Shown here piece by piece: positions 18,652 through 28,310 of a stretch of DNA of 64,000 bases (its first letter is position 1; each line of letters opens with the position of its first letter). Under the pieces are notes generated by a model, which saw nothing but the letters and a program-made list of their open reading frames with translations, searched no databases and was not told the DNA's origin. The stretch is from Ferrimonas sediminum (GTDB lineage Bacteria > Pseudomonadota > Gammaproteobacteria > Enterobacterales > Shewanellaceae). The stretch spans positions 62,001 to 126,000 of the forward strand of contig NZ_FNEM01000002.1 in the NCBI RefSeq assembly GCF_900100175.1, in the 5' to 3' direction. The translations under genes were made by a program, and so were the position numbers.

Positions 18652-19581
18652 ATGCCAGTGTTAATGCGTGACTTTGATTCGATTGATATCCGACTGCTCA
18701 TAGTGTTCCGCGCAGTGGTTTTTACCGGTAGCTTAAGCAAAGCCGCTCGGAAACTGTCCGTAACGCCTAGTGCCGTCAGTCAATCCCTGTCAAAACTAAG
18801 TAAATACTTCAGCCACCCACTGTTCACCCGGACCAGCAATGGACTGGAACCCACCGATTTCGCAATGGAGCTGTACGGCTACGTTAACTCAGCACTGGAT
18901 CTGTTGCAGGACGGCGTTGAAAGCCTGAGCGATTTCGATCCAGCCAACAGCAAACGCCGCTTTCGTATCTCGGCCAACCACATTCTTGACCTGATCATTC
19001 TTCACCCTCTGGCCCGTCACATCGAGTCCTTTAACAGTCAACTCAAGGTGTCGGTCAATAACCTGGTGGAAGAGGAGTCGAAGATCATCGACAGCCTGCA
19101 GATCGACAACAACGATCTGTGCCTGGTGGCGATGAAGATCGATATGAAGAGCATCATCCAGGAGAAAGTGCTGGACGAAGAGATGGTGGTCCTGGGCTGT
19201 AAATCCAACCCGTTGACCAAAGAGGTCATCGACATGGACACCTTCCTGGCCCAGCGTCATTGCCGCTACGCCGTTGGCCAGATCGGCTACAAGATGGGCA
19301 ATGCCATGAACATGGGTTACGTCGACGAACGGGAGGTGTTCCTGGACACCAATAACCCCTTCAACGCCATGATGATGACCCAGGGCACCGACAGCCTGGT
19401 AACCATCTCCCGCTGGTTATGGGAAAAGTATGCCAGCCAGTTCGAACTGGCGGAAATCCAGACCAGCTTCGAGATTCCCACGGTGCCGCTGTATCTGACC
19501 TATCTGAAGAAGATGGAAGACAGCAAGGCCAATCGCTGGTTGCGCGACCAGGTCAAACAAACCCTGGCCTCACTGCGATAA
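18652..19581 (+). CDS. LysR-family transcriptional regulator
   Basis: 309 residues from the ATG at 18652, preceded by GGAAAG; a TTG at 18640 is possible but less likely. The N-terminal winged helix-turn-helix (about 15-75: FTGSLSKAARKLSVTPSAVS followed by QSLSKL) is followed by a periplasmic-binding-protein-like effector domain (about 100-305). The layout, with a short linker and a negatively charged effector domain, recalls the LeuO/NodD branch. It stands alone between the liu operon and tdk, so its targets cannot be inferred from context. Codon use is normal, but its promoter region is AT-rich. Confidence 0.85.
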   Translation: MPVLMRDFDSIDIRLLIVFRAVVFTGSLSKAARKLSVTPSAVSQSLSKLSKYFSHPLFTRTSNGLEPTDFAMELYGYVNSALDLLQDGVESLSDFDPANSKRRFRISANHILDLIILHPLARHIESFNSQLKVSVNNLVEEESKIIDSLQIDNNDLCLVAMKIDMKSIIQEKVLDEEMVVLGCKSNPLTKEVIDMDTFLAQRHCRYAVGQIGYKMGNAMNMGYVDEREVFLDTNNPFNAMMMTQGTDSLVTISRWLWEKYASQFELAEIQTSFEIPTVPLYLTYLKKMEDSKANRWLRDQVKQTLASLR

Positions 19582-19644
19582 CACCGATTTGCAGGAATGG
19601 ATTCCTGCCCCCTCCCCCAAGTTCGCCCCCTTTTTCTGCCAGGC

Positions 19645-19669
19645 AAAAAAAAGCCGGCAAACACCGGCA
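19645..19669 (-). terminator. Terminator downstream of tdk
   Basis: On the minus strand GCCGG-TGTTTG-CCGGC is followed by eight T. It lies about 135 bases beyond the tdk stop. The intervening 19670-19802 holds no recognisable gene. Confidence 0.75.
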
Positions 19670-19802
19670 AACCCACACTGCGCTAACAATCAAAACTGCT
19701 TTAAATTTAGCAGCGGTTCACCAGCTTGCAATATTCGGGTCTTTTTTCAGTCGGGCGCGCCCCATCGACTCGATGCGGCCCTCGCCACTCATTTGTCTAC
19801 AC

Positions 19803-20381
19803 TCAGTCCCACGCCAGCTCACGGTAATGGGTCCGGCACATGGAGACGTAACTGTCGTTACCGCCAATCTGAACCTGATCGCCACTGCGTACCGGCTTGC
19901 CGCCTTCGTCCAGACGAACCACCATATTGGCCTTACGACCGCAGTGGCAGATGGTCTTGAGCTCAACCAGTTTATCGGCCCAGGCCAGCAGGTACTGGGC
20001 ACCTTCAAACAGCTCCCCCTGGAAATCGGTACGCAGCCCGTAACAGAGCACCGGAATGTCCATTTTATCGACCAGGTAGGTCAGTTGACGGACCTGGCTT
20101 TTAGTCAGGAACTGGCACTCATCCACCAACAGACAGTTGACCGCATTGGACTCATTCTCCTGCAGCACCATCTGGATAAGATCATCCTGTTTGCGGTAGA
20201 TAAGGGCATCGGACGACAGACCGATACGCGAGGTCACTTTTCCCTGGCCATAGCGGTCATCCAGACCCGCGGTCATCACCAGCACCTGCATGCCCCGTTC
20301 GCGGTAGTTATACGCCGATTGCAGCAAAGATGTGGATTTTCCAGCATTCATTGCCGAATAATAAAAATAGAGTTGAGCCAA
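19803..20381 (-). CDS. tdk: Thymidine kinase
   Basis: 192 residues from a TTG start at 20381. ATP-dependent phosphorylation of thymidine in the salvage pathway. The N-terminus (M)[20 protein letters not shown] carries the P-loop, followed by the LLVDECQFL Walker B block and the lasso region with zinc cysteines (CHCGRKA... and ...CRTHY). The frame extends upstream to 20474 with no homology. The TTG follows GGGGGATCAATT, a strong Shine-Dalgarno, and yields exactly the conserved start. It is a single gene between two terminators. Confidence 0.95.
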   Translation of the reverse strand: MAQLYFYYSAMNAGKSTSLLQSAYNYRERGMQVLVMTAGLDDRYGQGKVTSRIGLSSDALIYRKQDDLIQMVLQENESNAVNCLLVDECQFLTKSQVRQLTYLVDKMDIPVLCYGLRTDFQGELFEGAQYLLAWADKLVELKTICHCGRKANMVVRLDEGGKPVRSGDQVQIGGNDSYVSMCRTHYRELAWD

Positions 20382-20473
20382 AATTGATCCCCCAGTAAAC
20401 GCTGAGGCAAGTCTACCGAAAAGCCAGGATCTGAGCCAGAGTGACGCGACAAAAAGTGGCGGCCGCCAACACA

Positions 20474-20500
20474 AACCGGGCCCCTTGCGGGGCCCGGCTT
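20474..20500 (-). terminator. Probable terminator of the lysine-riboswitch transporter
   Basis: CCGGGCCCC, four-base loop, GGGGCCCGG, then TTTGTGTT on the minus strand, within 15 bases after the transporter stop. The stem is very stable but the T-run is imperfect. Confidence 0.65.
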
Positions 20501-20514
20501 TCAGGGGATCGGGA

Positions 20515-22074
20515 TTAGCGTCGACACAGCTGTTTCAGCAGCAGTACCACCAGCACCAAACCCAGGGTTGCGGTGGCAAAGCCGGCCATCACCGACCCGG
20601 TGAGTCCCAGCACCAGGTAACCGGCCAGCGAAATCAGCGCGGTCAGCACCGCATAGGGCAACTGAGTGGTCACGTGGTCGATGTGGTGACAACCAGCCCC
20701 GGTGGATGACAGGATGGTGGTGTCTGAGATCGGCGAACAGTGATCGCCGAATACCGCACCGGCCAGCACCGATGACAGCATCGGCAGCATCAGCGCCAGA
20801 TCCACCGCTTCCGCCATATTGGCCGCGATGGGCAACATGATGGCAAAGGTGCCCCAACTGGTTCCGGTCGCAAAGGCAGCAAAACCGCTAAGCAGAAACA
20901 GCAACGCCGGCAGCCCCCAGGCAGGCAGGTTGCCCTGGGCCAGGGTCGCCATAAACTCACCGGTCTTCATGTCACTGATCACCCCGGCAATGGTCCAGGC
21001 AAACAGCAGAATATAGATGGCCGGCAGCATCGACTTAATGCCACTGAGCACCGCTTTGGCCATATAGGCCGCTGGCACACCTTGGCGCAAGCCAAACAGC
21101 AGGGTAAATCCAACACCGCCCAGACCAGAGAAGAACAGGGACCACGCCACATCGGTGTTTTCAAACGCTCCGATAATGGAAAATGCTTTACTGTCGGCCG
21201 CCAGAACCTGGTTGCCGGAAAACAGCATCAGCGATACCGTCAGCGCAATCAGGAAGCCGATCGGAGCCACCAGGCCAGCCACTCGTCCATTGTCAGCCTC
21301 GGGCAGATCCAGCTCTTCTCCGGCCGGTACCCCTTTGGCTTCGTCCCACAACTGGCCATTGCGAGCCCGCGTCTCCGCGTCCGCCATGGCACCGAAATCC
21401 AGGCCAAAATAGACCACCGCCAGCAGCAGGGCAAAGGCAAAGATGGCGTAGAAGTTCATCGGAACCATCTGCATAAAAGCGCTCAAATAGCCGATGTCGG
21501 TCATACCGTGGGTGGTGAGCAGGCCGCCAATCAGGGCAATGATGTAAGCCCCCCAGGAGGAGATGGGCGAGATTACGCAGATGGGTGCCGACGTCGAATC
21601 GATGCAGTAGGCCAGCTTTTCCCGAGACACCTGATAATGGTCGGTTACCGGTCGGGCCACCGATCCCACCACCAGGGTATTGAAGTAGTCATCAATGAAG
21701 ATCACCACACCCAGCGCCATGGTCATCAACTTGGCATCACGACCGCAACGAATGCGATGGCGAGCCCAATCGGCAAAGGCGCGGGTGGCACCAGAGACCG
21801 AAATCATTGCAGTCATAATCCCCAGCAAAACCAGGAAGCCGAGAGTATAGAGATTCCAGCTGTTGAGGGCCCCGTCATCCCAGACCAGGGAGAGGGCCCG
21901 GGAGCCGAGCTCAGACGCGCCGTCAGCCACAGAGAAATCCACCAGCATCAGAATGCCAATGGCAATACCTAAACCCAGGGAAAGCAGAACTTTTCGGCTG
22001 GCGATTGCCATGCCAATGGCTACCACGGGGGGCAGCAGCGAGAGTGCCGAATCGGCGTAATTAATTAAAGCCAT
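20515..22074 (-). CDS. lysW: NhaC-superfamily transporter, probable lysine transporter (LysW-like)
   Basis: 519 residues from ATG 22074 ([20 protein letters not shown]). About 11-12 transmembrane segments. Na+/H+ antiporter (NhaC) superfamily blocks are visible: [58 protein letters not shown]. The protein would normally be called a Na+/H+ antiporter. However, the lysine riboswitch in its leader places it with the LysW proteins proposed from comparative genomics as lysine transporters. The frame is open back to 22191, through the riboswitch platform, and is not believed to be coding there. No clear Shine-Dalgarno precedes 22074. Substrate assignment is inference. Confidence 0.82.
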   Translation of the reverse strand: MALINYADSALSLLPPVVAIGMAIASRKVLLSLGLGIAIGILMLVDFSVADGASELGSRALSLVWDDGALNSWNLYTLGFLVLLGIMTAMISVSGATRAFADWARHRIRCGRDAKLMTMALGVVIFIDDYFNTLVVGSVARPVTDHYQVSREKLAYCIDSTSAPICVISPISSWGAYIIALIGGLLTTHGMTDIGYLSAFMQMVPMNFYAIFAFALLLAVVYFGLDFGAMADAETRARNGQLWDEAKGVPAGEELDLPEADNGRVAGLVAPIGFLIALTVSLMLFSGNQVLAADSKAFSIIGAFENTDVAWSLFFSGLGGVGFTLLFGLRQGVPAAYMAKAVLSGIKSMLPAIYILLFAWTIAGVISDMKTGEFMATLAQGNLPAWGLPALLFLLSGFAAFATGTSWGTFAIMLPIAANMAEAVDLALMLPMLSSVLAGAVFGDHCSPISDTTILSSTGAGCHHIDHVTTQLPYAVLTALISLAGYLVLGLTGSVMAGFATATLGLVLVVLLLKQLCRR

Positions 22075-22177
22075 CGTAATGTAATCGTCATTATTAGCGA
22101 TGGAGGCAACTGACACGGCCAACAGCCGTGGGGGGACTAGCAAAAAGCGAGAGATCCACCTTCCATTCAGTAGCGCT

Positions 22178-22365
22178 CCATAGTAAATCATCTTCCCAAC
22201 ATCCGGTTGGAATTTACTATGGCAGTGTTACTCCTGTTAAGAGTAACCCCAGCGCGCAGGGATGATGCCCAGCACACTTCGGCATCGACTCCTTTAGGCC
22301 GGCGTCGTCGGGTATCAACCTCGACCGGCTTACTGATAGGCGATGCGCCTCTACCTTATCGGTAC
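22178..22365 (-). promoter_or_regulatory. Lysine riboswitch (L box) with overlapping expression-platform hairpin
   Basis: On the minus strand the aptamer begins at GGTAGAGGCGC...AGTA (about 22355-22335), continues through GGAGTCGATGCCGAAGTG and GCTGGGGTTACTC, and closes with ACACTGCCATAG (about 22217). These are the lysine-class core elements. P1 pairs GGTAG with CTGCC. The 3' side of P1 overlaps an 11-base perfect inverted repeat (CCATAGTAAAT / ATTTACTATGG, 22178-22222), which gives mutually exclusive folds. A TAGAAT -10-like element lies just upstream (about 22390). Confidence 0.88.
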
Positions 22366-22454
22366 TCGCATTCAAAGATGCGAAGGCGGCATTCTAACTG
22401 CAAGTGCCCCTCACTTGACCAGCAGACGCCGCCACATTGTGAGTTATGTCACAG

Positions 22455-23381
22455 TTATAGCAGTTCCGTGAGCTTAGGGATAGCGTCAAACAGATCCGCT
22501 TCCAGGCCATAATCCGCTACCTGGAAAATCGGCGCATCCGGATCCTTGTTGATCGCCACGATCACCTTGGACTCCTTCATGCCAGCCAGATGCTGAATCG
22601 CACCGGAGATGCCTACGGCGATGTACAGTTCGGGTGCCACGATTTTACCGGTTTGTCCCACCTGCAAATCGTTGGCCACGTACCCGGCATCCACCGCCGC
22701 ACGCGACGCGCCGATGGCGCCGCCCAGCTTGTCTGCCAGGGCTTCTATCAGGGCAAAATTCTCGCCACTGCCGAGACCACGACCACCGGAAATCACCACC
22801 CGTGCGGCCCCGAGTTCGGGACGCTCTGACTGCACTAACTCTTCACCGATAAATTGGCTCAGGCGGGTTTCCTTGACGCTGTCCACGGCCTCAACCTCAA
22901 CCGGCGCCTGGGAAGCTGCCGCATCAAATGCACTGGTTCGAATGGTCGCTACCTTGACGGCATCCAAGCTCTGTACCGTCGCCAGGGCATTACCGGCATA
23001 GATGGGCCGAACAAAGGTATCCTCAGACTCGATGGCAATAACATCGGAGTGTTGAGCCACATCCAGCAGCGCCGCCACCCGGGGCAGCGTATCTTTGCCC
23101 TTGGCGCTGGCTGCCGCCAGAATGTGGCTGTAGCCTCCAGCCAACTCGACCACCAGATCTGCCATGGATTCAGCCAGTTGATGGGAATAGCACTCATGAT
23201 CCGCCAGCAACACCTTGGTGACACCGGCCAGTTGCGCCGCCTGCCCGGCGGCCTCAGCAACATCACTGCCCGCCACCAGTACATGAATCTCCTGACCTAG
23301 CTGAGTCGCCGCACCCACGACTTTGGCACACTCGGCACCCAGGCCCTGCTTGTCCAGCTCTGCAATAATAAGGATCGCCAT
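22455..23381 (-). CDS. etfA: Electron transfer flavoprotein, alpha subunit
   Basis: 308 residues. FAD-binding subunit of the soluble heterodimer that accepts electrons from acyl-CoA dehydrogenases (such as LiuA) and passes them to ETF:quinone oxidoreductase. Visible: N-terminal adenine-nucleotide-like domain (1-185) and the C-terminal FAD domain with VVISGGRGLGSGENF, VDAGYVANDLQVGQTGKIVA, YIAVGISGAIQHLAGMK and INKDPDAPIFQVADYGL. Start ATG overlaps the etfB stop (TAATG). Confidence 0.97.
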   Translation of the reverse strand: MAILIIAELDKQGLGAECAKVVGAATQLGQEIHVLVAGSDVAEAAGQAAQLAGVTKVLLADHECYSHQLAESMADLVVELAGGYSHILAAASAKGKDTLPRVAALLDVAQHSDVIAIESEDTFVRPIYAGNALATVQSLDAVKVATIRTSAFDAAASQAPVEVEAVDSVKETRLSQFIGEELVQSERPELGAARVVISGGRGLGSGENFALIEALADKLGGAIGASRAAVDAGYVANDLQVGQTGKIVAPELYIAVGISGAIQHLAGMKESKVIVAINKDPDAPIFQVADYGLEADLFDAIPKLTELL

Positions 23382-24130
23382 TAGACCACCTTCGCTTCAT
23401 TTTTCAGCTTCTCAACCAGCTCTTCAACCGAGCCCACCATGATGCCGCCACTGCGTTCCGCCGGGGCCGTTACCTTTAATACCCGCTGATGGGCTCCCAA
23501 CTGCAACTCAAAGTCCGCCACGGAGACGGTTTCCAAAGGCTTACGCTTGGCCTTCATAATATTCGGCAGTGATGCATAACGCGGTTCATTCAGGCGCAAG
23601 TCCGCCGACACTACCGCCGGCAGCTTGACACTCAGGGTCTGGATGCCACCGTCAATCTCCCGGGCTACGGTCACCTGGTCGCCCTCGACTTCAATACCGG
23701 AGGCAAAGGTTGCCTGCCCCATACCAGTCAGTGCCGCCGTCATCTGAGCCGTCTGGTTGTTGTCTCCGTCGATGGATTGCTTACCAAACAGCACCAGATC
23801 CGGCTTTTCCTTTTCGATAATGGCTTTTAATACCTTGGCAACAGAGATGGGCGCCAACTCTTCATCGTGCTCCACCAAAATACCGCGGTCTGCTCCCAGA
23901 GCCATGGCAGTACGCAATTGCTCCTGAGCCACTTTAGGACCGATGGACACGGCAATAATCTCATCGGCCTGGCCTTTCTCCTTAAGCCTTACCGCCTCCT
24001 CGACGGCGATCTCGCAGAAAGGGTTGATCGCCATCTTCAGGTTAGCCAACTCCACTGCTGACTCATCAGCAGCGACTCTCACCTTGACATAGGGATCGAC
24101 CACTCGCTTGATCGGAACCAGAATCTTCAT
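23381..24130 (-). CDS. etfB: Electron transfer flavoprotein, beta subunit
   Basis: 249 residues. AMP-binding partner of EtfA. Conserved blocks: [18 protein letters not shown] at the N-terminus, [31 protein letters not shown], and the recognition-loop region [20 protein letters not shown] near residue 190. It is the first gene of the etfBA operon, behind a candidate LiuR operator, which ties flavoprotein supply to branched-chain amino-acid oxidation. Confidence 0.97.
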   Translation of the reverse strand: MKILVPIKRVVDPYVKVRVAADESAVELANLKMAINPFCEIAVEEAVRLKEKGQADEIIAVSIGPKVAQEQLRTAMALGADRGILVEHDEELAPISVAKVLKAIIEKEKPDLVLFGKQSIDGDNNQTAQMTAALTGMGQATFASGIEVEGDQVTVAREIDGGIQTLSVKLPAVVSADLRLNEPRYASLPNIMKAKRKPLETVSVADFELQLGAHQRVLKVTAPAERSGGIMVGSVEELVEKLKNEAKVV

Positions 24131-24192
24131 AGTACGTCCTTTGTTTAGCGCCAGAATCGACTTTGCATAACATTGCCCCCACTCTAATTACT

Positions 24193-24210
24193 GTTAACGT
24201 AAACGTCAAC
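24193..24210. promoter_or_regulatory. Candidate LiuR operator upstream of etfBA
   Basis: GTTAACGTAAACGTCAAC, read on the minus strand as TTGACGTTTACGTTAAC, matches 14 of 17 positions of the liu-promoter site at 9367-9383. It lies about 65 bases before the etfB start. The rest of 24131-24441 is AT-rich and carries the divergent hns promoter (candidate -10 GATAAT near 24421), with no gene. Confidence 0.7.
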
Positions 24211-24441
24211 ATTGTAAGGGGGGTTGGTAGAGAGAAAATGAACAGAAGCTGAACCATTGACATCGAATCACATTTTTTTCAATGACACGGAACTCTTGAA
24301 TAAGGTAAATGTCTGCAAAGTTATCGATATATCATCTTAGTAATGGATAATTAATTGCCTTATTTACGAGACAACTATATTTGCCCATGCTAATCTAAAC
24401 ACTGTTAAATTTGCACACTTGATAATTAGGTTGAATCCACG

Positions 24442-24834
24442 ATGGCTGATTTCTTAGAAATTTTGACTCACGGTCGCCGCTTAAAGGCTCAAGTTAAAGA
24501 GCTGGAGCTGGATGAGCTGAAAGACGTAATCGCTAAACTGCAGAAAATTGCAGACGAGCGCGAAGCTGAAGCAGAGGAAGAAATTGCTGCTCAAGCCGAA
24601 CGCCTGGCTAAAATTGAAGCAATTCGCAAGCAACTTGCAGAAGATGGAATTAGCGTTGATGAGCTAAACGCGCTCGAAAGTGCTTCTCCACGTCGCAAGC
24701 GTGCACCACGCCCAGCTAAATACAAGATTGTTGTTGATGGCGAAACCCTGACTTGGACCGGCCAAGGCCGTACTCCAAAAGCCATCAAAGAGAAACTGGA
24801 TCAAGGTCACTCTCTGGAAGAGTTTCTGATTTAA
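24442..24834 (+). CDS. hns: H-NS family nucleoid-associated protein
   Basis: 130 residues. Silences AT-rich DNA and shapes the nucleoid. The N-terminal alpha-helical oligomerisation region (about 1-65, rich in Glu/Ala/Leu heptads) is followed by a basic linker (PRRKRAPRPAK, 81-91) and the C-terminal DNA-binding domain YKIVVDGETLTWTGQGRTPK, with the QGRTP loop that enters the minor groove. It uses more AT-rich codons than its neighbours, has a long AT-rich upstream region suitable for self-binding, and ends in a strong terminator. A decayed gene follows it. Confidence 0.95.
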   Translation: MADFLEILTHGRRLKAQVKELELDELKDVIAKLQKIADEREAEAEEEIAAQAERLAKIEAIRKQLAEDGISVDELNALESASPRRKRAPRPAKYKIVVDGETLTWTGQGRTPKAIKEKLDQGHSLEEFLI

Positions 24835-24855
24835 GATTTAGTTACAAAGTTTCGC

Positions 24856-24885
24856 AAAACGGCTGCCATTGGCAGCCGTTTTTTT
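24856..24885 (+). terminator. Terminator of hns
   Basis: AAAACGGCTGCC, short loop, GGCAGCCGTTTTTTT, 20 bases past the hns stop. Confidence 0.93.
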
Positions 24886-24971
24886 ATGCCTGCTTGCCAG
24901 GGACGAATTGCAGCCCCATCGACGCAAGGATAATGGATTCGATTCAGGGATAAAAATAAAAGGATTTAGGA

Positions 24972-26384
24972 ATGCCTCTGCCCGCCGTCCGTTTGCGTTG
25001 TCGGCTTCTGTTTCAGGTCCTCACCTGCGCCGCCAGTCTGCCAGTAATTGCCGGCCCCACCCAACCCGTCAGCCCTATCGCTGCAGTCACAGGCCACTAC
25101 CGGGCCTTTACCCATGCCACCCTGATTCCCGCACCAGGCCAGCAACTCGAAGATGCAACCCTGGTGATCAAGGATGGAAAAATTGTTTTTAATCAGAAAG
25201 TAACGAGGTTCCAGCAGGCGCCATGGAGATCCATTCCAAAGGAAAAACACCTCCCCAGGCTTTATTGACCCCGATACCGATGTTGGGCAACAGTGGCAGT
25301 ATTCCCGCTGCCAAGCGTCTGGGCCTCACTATAATGCCGAACAACCCGGTGCCAGAGTAAATAACCGAGCCATCCACGCTGAAATGAACTAGGCAGATCA
25401 TCTCAACTTTGATCATAAACGCGTTCAGGATTGGCATAATAATGGCTTCACTTCGGTACAAACCGGCAATCTCGATGGCTTATTCCTGCGGTGAGTGCCA
25501 CGGTATCCCTCATCGACCTTCATTCTGAAAGCAGTATCTATGCCATCGAAGGTGCTCTCCTGATGTCATTTGACAAGGGAAGTTCGGAACAAGAATACCC
25601 GAACTCACTCATGGGCAGTATTGCACTTATTCGACAAACCTTAAAAGACGCACAGTGGTATCCACAGTAATCCAAAAATTCGATACCTCAGTTATCGTTA
25701 AACCTGAATCAATCCTTTACCAAACTGTTACAGTTTAACAATCAACGAATCATATTTGACCCAGGACAAGGAAACAACGCCTCCCGCGCCCTGAAGCTAT
25801 TGCAACCCTTTCATCCCTAGCCGGTACTTGTGGACAATGGCTTAGAGTTTGAACGTCTGAAGTCACTAAAACACACTCAGCTTACCCTGCCGTTAACCCT
25901 GGCGAGAAAGCCACCTTTGGACGCCTGGCTGGATATTAGTCTTAAACAGCTTCGTCATTGAGAACGCAGCCCTGGTAATCTTGCGACGGTCGCCGCGGCC
26001 AATATTCCCTTTGCCATCACCCAGACCGGAATCGACCCGGAAGAGTTTTGGAATCGAATCACCCTGGCGGTGGAGTATGGGTTGCCTAAATCCGCCGCCT
26101 TGGCGGCCGTAACGACCTTCGCCGCCCAATATGCCGCCGCCCACGGCCTGGGCGCTGACCGTGCTCTGGAAGCGATCACTCTGACACCGACCAAAATTCT
26201 AGGACTGTCGGAGATGGGGGCACTAGATACCGGGTTTAGGGCCAACCAGGTGATCGGCGATGGCGACCTGCTGGACGAGGGCCAGAGCCGGGTCACCACG
26301 GTGCTGATCGACGGCCGCCAGATCGATCTGGATAATCGCCATAAACAGCTGTACCAAAAGTACCAGAATAACCCCGCCCACTGA
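24972..26384 (+). pseudogene. Amidohydrolase pseudogene with multiple frameshifts and stops
   Basis: Relics of a secreted or periplasmic amidohydrolase can be followed across all three plus frames. A signal peptide and first strand (ATLIPAPGQQLEDATLVIKD) start at 24972. VPAGAMEIHSKGKT follows in another frame near 25203, then PGFIDPDTDVG near 25260. NRAIHAEMN ends at a TAG near 25390, LLMSFDKGSS and NSLMGSIALIRQTLKDAQW occur near 25556-25660, and NASRALKLLQPF near 25780. A TGA lies near 25958. An intact tail from NLATVAAANIPFAITQTGID to KQLYQKYQNNPAH closes at 26384. At least two frameshifts and several in-frame stops exclude a functional product. The parent resembles the amidohydrolases common in Shewanella. 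The remnants total about 470 codons. Confidence 0.88.
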
Positions 26385-26462
26385 GGGTCCGGGCCACCGG
26401 CTCACTCGCCCGGCGGCCCCTTTGTGGTACACTTCGGTCAACTCTATACTCGGATATCTCCC

Positions 26463-26846
26463 ATGTTTTCATTGACCTCGTGGCACCGATGGGCCCTAGT
26501 ACTGCCGCTGCTCGGCGGCTGCAGCAGCCAGTTCCAGTTTTCATCCAACCTCGACAGCGATGCCGTCGATGAGTACTTCAAACCAGGCAAGGTGCGGGTC
26601 TATCAGGGCAATACGCCTCCCGCCGCTCAGCGGGATCTGGGCCTGCTGGAGGCCACCAGCTGTCAGGCCGATGGCAATGCCGTTCCCGCCAGCGAAGCCG
26701 ATGCCCGTACCCAGTTGCGCAGGCTGGCGGCGGATCAGGGAGCCAACGCCATCTGGATCAGCCAGTGCATCGAGCTCAGTGCCGATAAGCATTGCCAGCA
26801 CTCCATCGTCTGTTACGCCCGCGCCCTGGTGGTTCATGAAGATTGA
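26463..26846 (+). CDS. rcsF: RcsF-type outer-membrane lipoprotein
   Basis: 127 residues from ATG 26463. Signal peptide with lipobox LLGGC (Cys20), then a small domain with four cysteines (in TSCQA, SQCIEL, KHCQH and IVCYA), the disulfide set that stabilises RcsF. In enterobacteria RcsF senses envelope stress and talks to BamA and the Rcs phosphorelay. No Rcs kinase genes are in this window, so whether it signals here is unknown. It overlaps trmO by 11 bases, as rcsF and trmO (yaeB) are also adjacent in E. coli. Confidence 0.87.
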   Translation: MFSLTSWHRWALVLPLLGGCSSQFQFSSNLDSDAVDEYFKPGKVRVYQGNTPPAAQRDLGLLEATSCQADGNAVPASEADARTQLRRLAADQGANAIWISQCIELSADKHCQHSIVCYARALVVHED

Positions 26847-27546
26847 GATGACACCGGTGGCCCTGTGCCACTCCCCCTACAAACAGAAGTTTGCCATTCC
26901 CCGACAACCCCGGCTGGTGCCGGCGGCCGTGGGGCGCCTGATGCTTCAGGGGGAGTGCAACACCGCCGATGTGCTGCGGGGCATCGAGCAGTTTGATTAT
27001 CTGTGGCTGATCTTCAGCTTCCATCAAAACCTTCACCAGGGTTGGAAACCGACGGTACGCCCGCCACGCCTTGGCGGCAACGAACGCATGGGCGTGTTTG
27101 CCACCCGGGCCACATTCCGCCCTAATGGCCTGGGGATGTCGGCGGTCAAGCTGCGAGGCGTCGGCTGCGATCAGGGCCAACACTATCTGGAGGTAGAGGG
27201 CATCGATCTGCTGGACGGCACGCCGATCTATGACATCAAACCCTACGTGCCCTACTCCGATGCCCTCCCCGATGCCTGTGGCGGGTTTGCCCAGCAGGCC
27301 CCGGAGCCGATGGCCGTCAGCCTCAGTGACACCGCCCGGCAGCAGATGGACGACGCTGAGCGTCGCCAGCCTGGATTCCGGCAACTGGCGGAGCAGGTAT
27401 TGGCTCAAGATCCCCGCCCCGGTTATCACAAAGACGACAGCGACCGCGAATACGGCGTACAGCTGCACCAGTTTGACCTGCGCTGGCGGGTGATCAACGG
27501 CGTCAATCACATCATTGCGGTGGTGGCGCTGCCCGAGCATGACTGA
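26836..27546 (+). CDS. trmO: tRNA (t6A37) N6-methyltransferase
   Basis: 236 residues from ATG 26836 (E. coli TrmO 235); ATG 26848 is an alternative. It methylates N6-threonylcarbamoyladenosine at position 37 of tRNA-Thr using SAM. The UPF0066/TsaA beta-barrel is recognisable: [51 protein letters not shown] and [12 protein letters not shown] (SAM-binding), and [11 protein letters not shown]. The C-terminal extension from about 170 is like the E. coli form. It overlaps the upstream rcsF and the downstream acyltransferase (ATGACTGA). Confidence 0.94.
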   Translation: MKIEMTPVALCHSPYKQKFAIPRQPRLVPAAVGRLMLQGECNTADVLRGIEQFDYLWLIFSFHQNLHQGWKPTVRPPRLGGNERMGVFATRATFRPNGLGMSAVKLRGVGCDQGQHYLEVEGIDLLDGTPIYDIKPYVPYSDALPDACGGFAQQAPEPMAVSLSDTARQQMDDAERRQPGFRQLAEQVLAQDPRPGYHKDDSDREYGVQLHQFDLRWRVINGVNHIIAVVALPEHD

Positions 27547-28147
27547 TCGCTACCGCCAGCAGCACAAGCAGCGGCTGAACTGGATGCCCTGGCTTTACTA
27601 CCGTCTTAAGGAGAAACACCTGCAGTGGGCCCGCCCCTGGCAGCAACAACGGCAGCAGGCGCTAATGGCCGTAGAGACGGTTCGCTTCGGAGCAGACTGC
27701 TTTGTGGCGGAGGAGTGTGCCCTGTTTGCCGAACCGGGCCGCGACATCGTCATCGGCGATCGCTGCATGCTGGCCAGCAACAGCTTTCTCCACGGCCCGC
27801 TGCAGCTTGGCAATGAGGTTAGCATCAATCATGGGTGCAGCCTCGATGGCGGCCGGGCCGGGATTCGCATCGGCGATCAGACCCGCATCGCCCACGACGT
27901 GTCCATCTATGCCTTTAATCACGGCATGGATCTGGATAAACCCCTGTATCAACAAGGCATCAGCTCCAAGGGGGTGGTCATCGGTAAAGATGTCTGGGTC
28001 GGCGCCAGGGTGTGCATTGTTGACGGCGTTACCATCGGCGACCACGCCATCATCGGTATGGGCTCGGTGGTCACCAAGGATGTACCGGCCTACGCCAAGG
28101 TGGCTGGCAATCCTGCCCGCCTCATCGGCGACCGCCGGGACCCCTGA
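27539..28147 (+). CDS. Hexapeptide-repeat acyltransferase (WbbJ/maltose O-acetyltransferase-like)
   Basis: 202 residues from the ATG at 27539, which overlaps the trmO stop. The left-handed beta-helix (about residues 50-195) contains repeated [IV]G-x4 turns and the xenobiotic acetyltransferase core: a catalytic-type histidine region ([11 protein letters not shown]), [20 protein letters not shown] and the closing block [24 protein letters not shown]. Such enzymes acetylate sugars or surface polysaccharides. The basic, Trp/Tyr-rich N-terminus ([16 protein letters not shown]) may be membrane-proximal. The substrate cannot be told. Confidence 0.82.
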   Translation: MTDRYRQQHKQRLNWMPWLYYRLKEKHLQWARPWQQQRQQALMAVETVRFGADCFVAEECALFAEPGRDIVIGDRCMLASNSFLHGPLQLGNEVSINHGCSLDGGRAGIRIGDQTRIAHDVSIYAFNHGMDLDKPLYQQGISSKGVVIGKDVWVGARVCIVDGVTIGDHAIIGMGSVVTKDVPAYAKVAGNPARLIGDRRDP

Positions 28148-28310
28148 GCCCCTAAGGCGAAATGACCTTGGGTGTAGGAGTTTAGCCCGCCCCGAAAGGC
28201 ATCGCGAGTTGCGTTAGCGCCGCCGGTTTGAACCTCCTCTGCTCACCTTGGCTTCACACGCAGGTAAGCGCTGGTGCCAAATCTTCATCAAAGGTCAACA
28301 CGCCCTACGG

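Noticed and set aside
22075-22191. N-terminal extension of the lysine transporter to 22191
   Set aside because: It would translate the riboswitch expression platform and has no homology. The 22074 ATG gives the family N-terminus.
28148-28310. Possible RNA gene or small ORF between the acyltransferase and the diguanylate cyclase
   Set aside because: No stable hairpin with a T-run, no promoter-like pair and no frame longer than chance.
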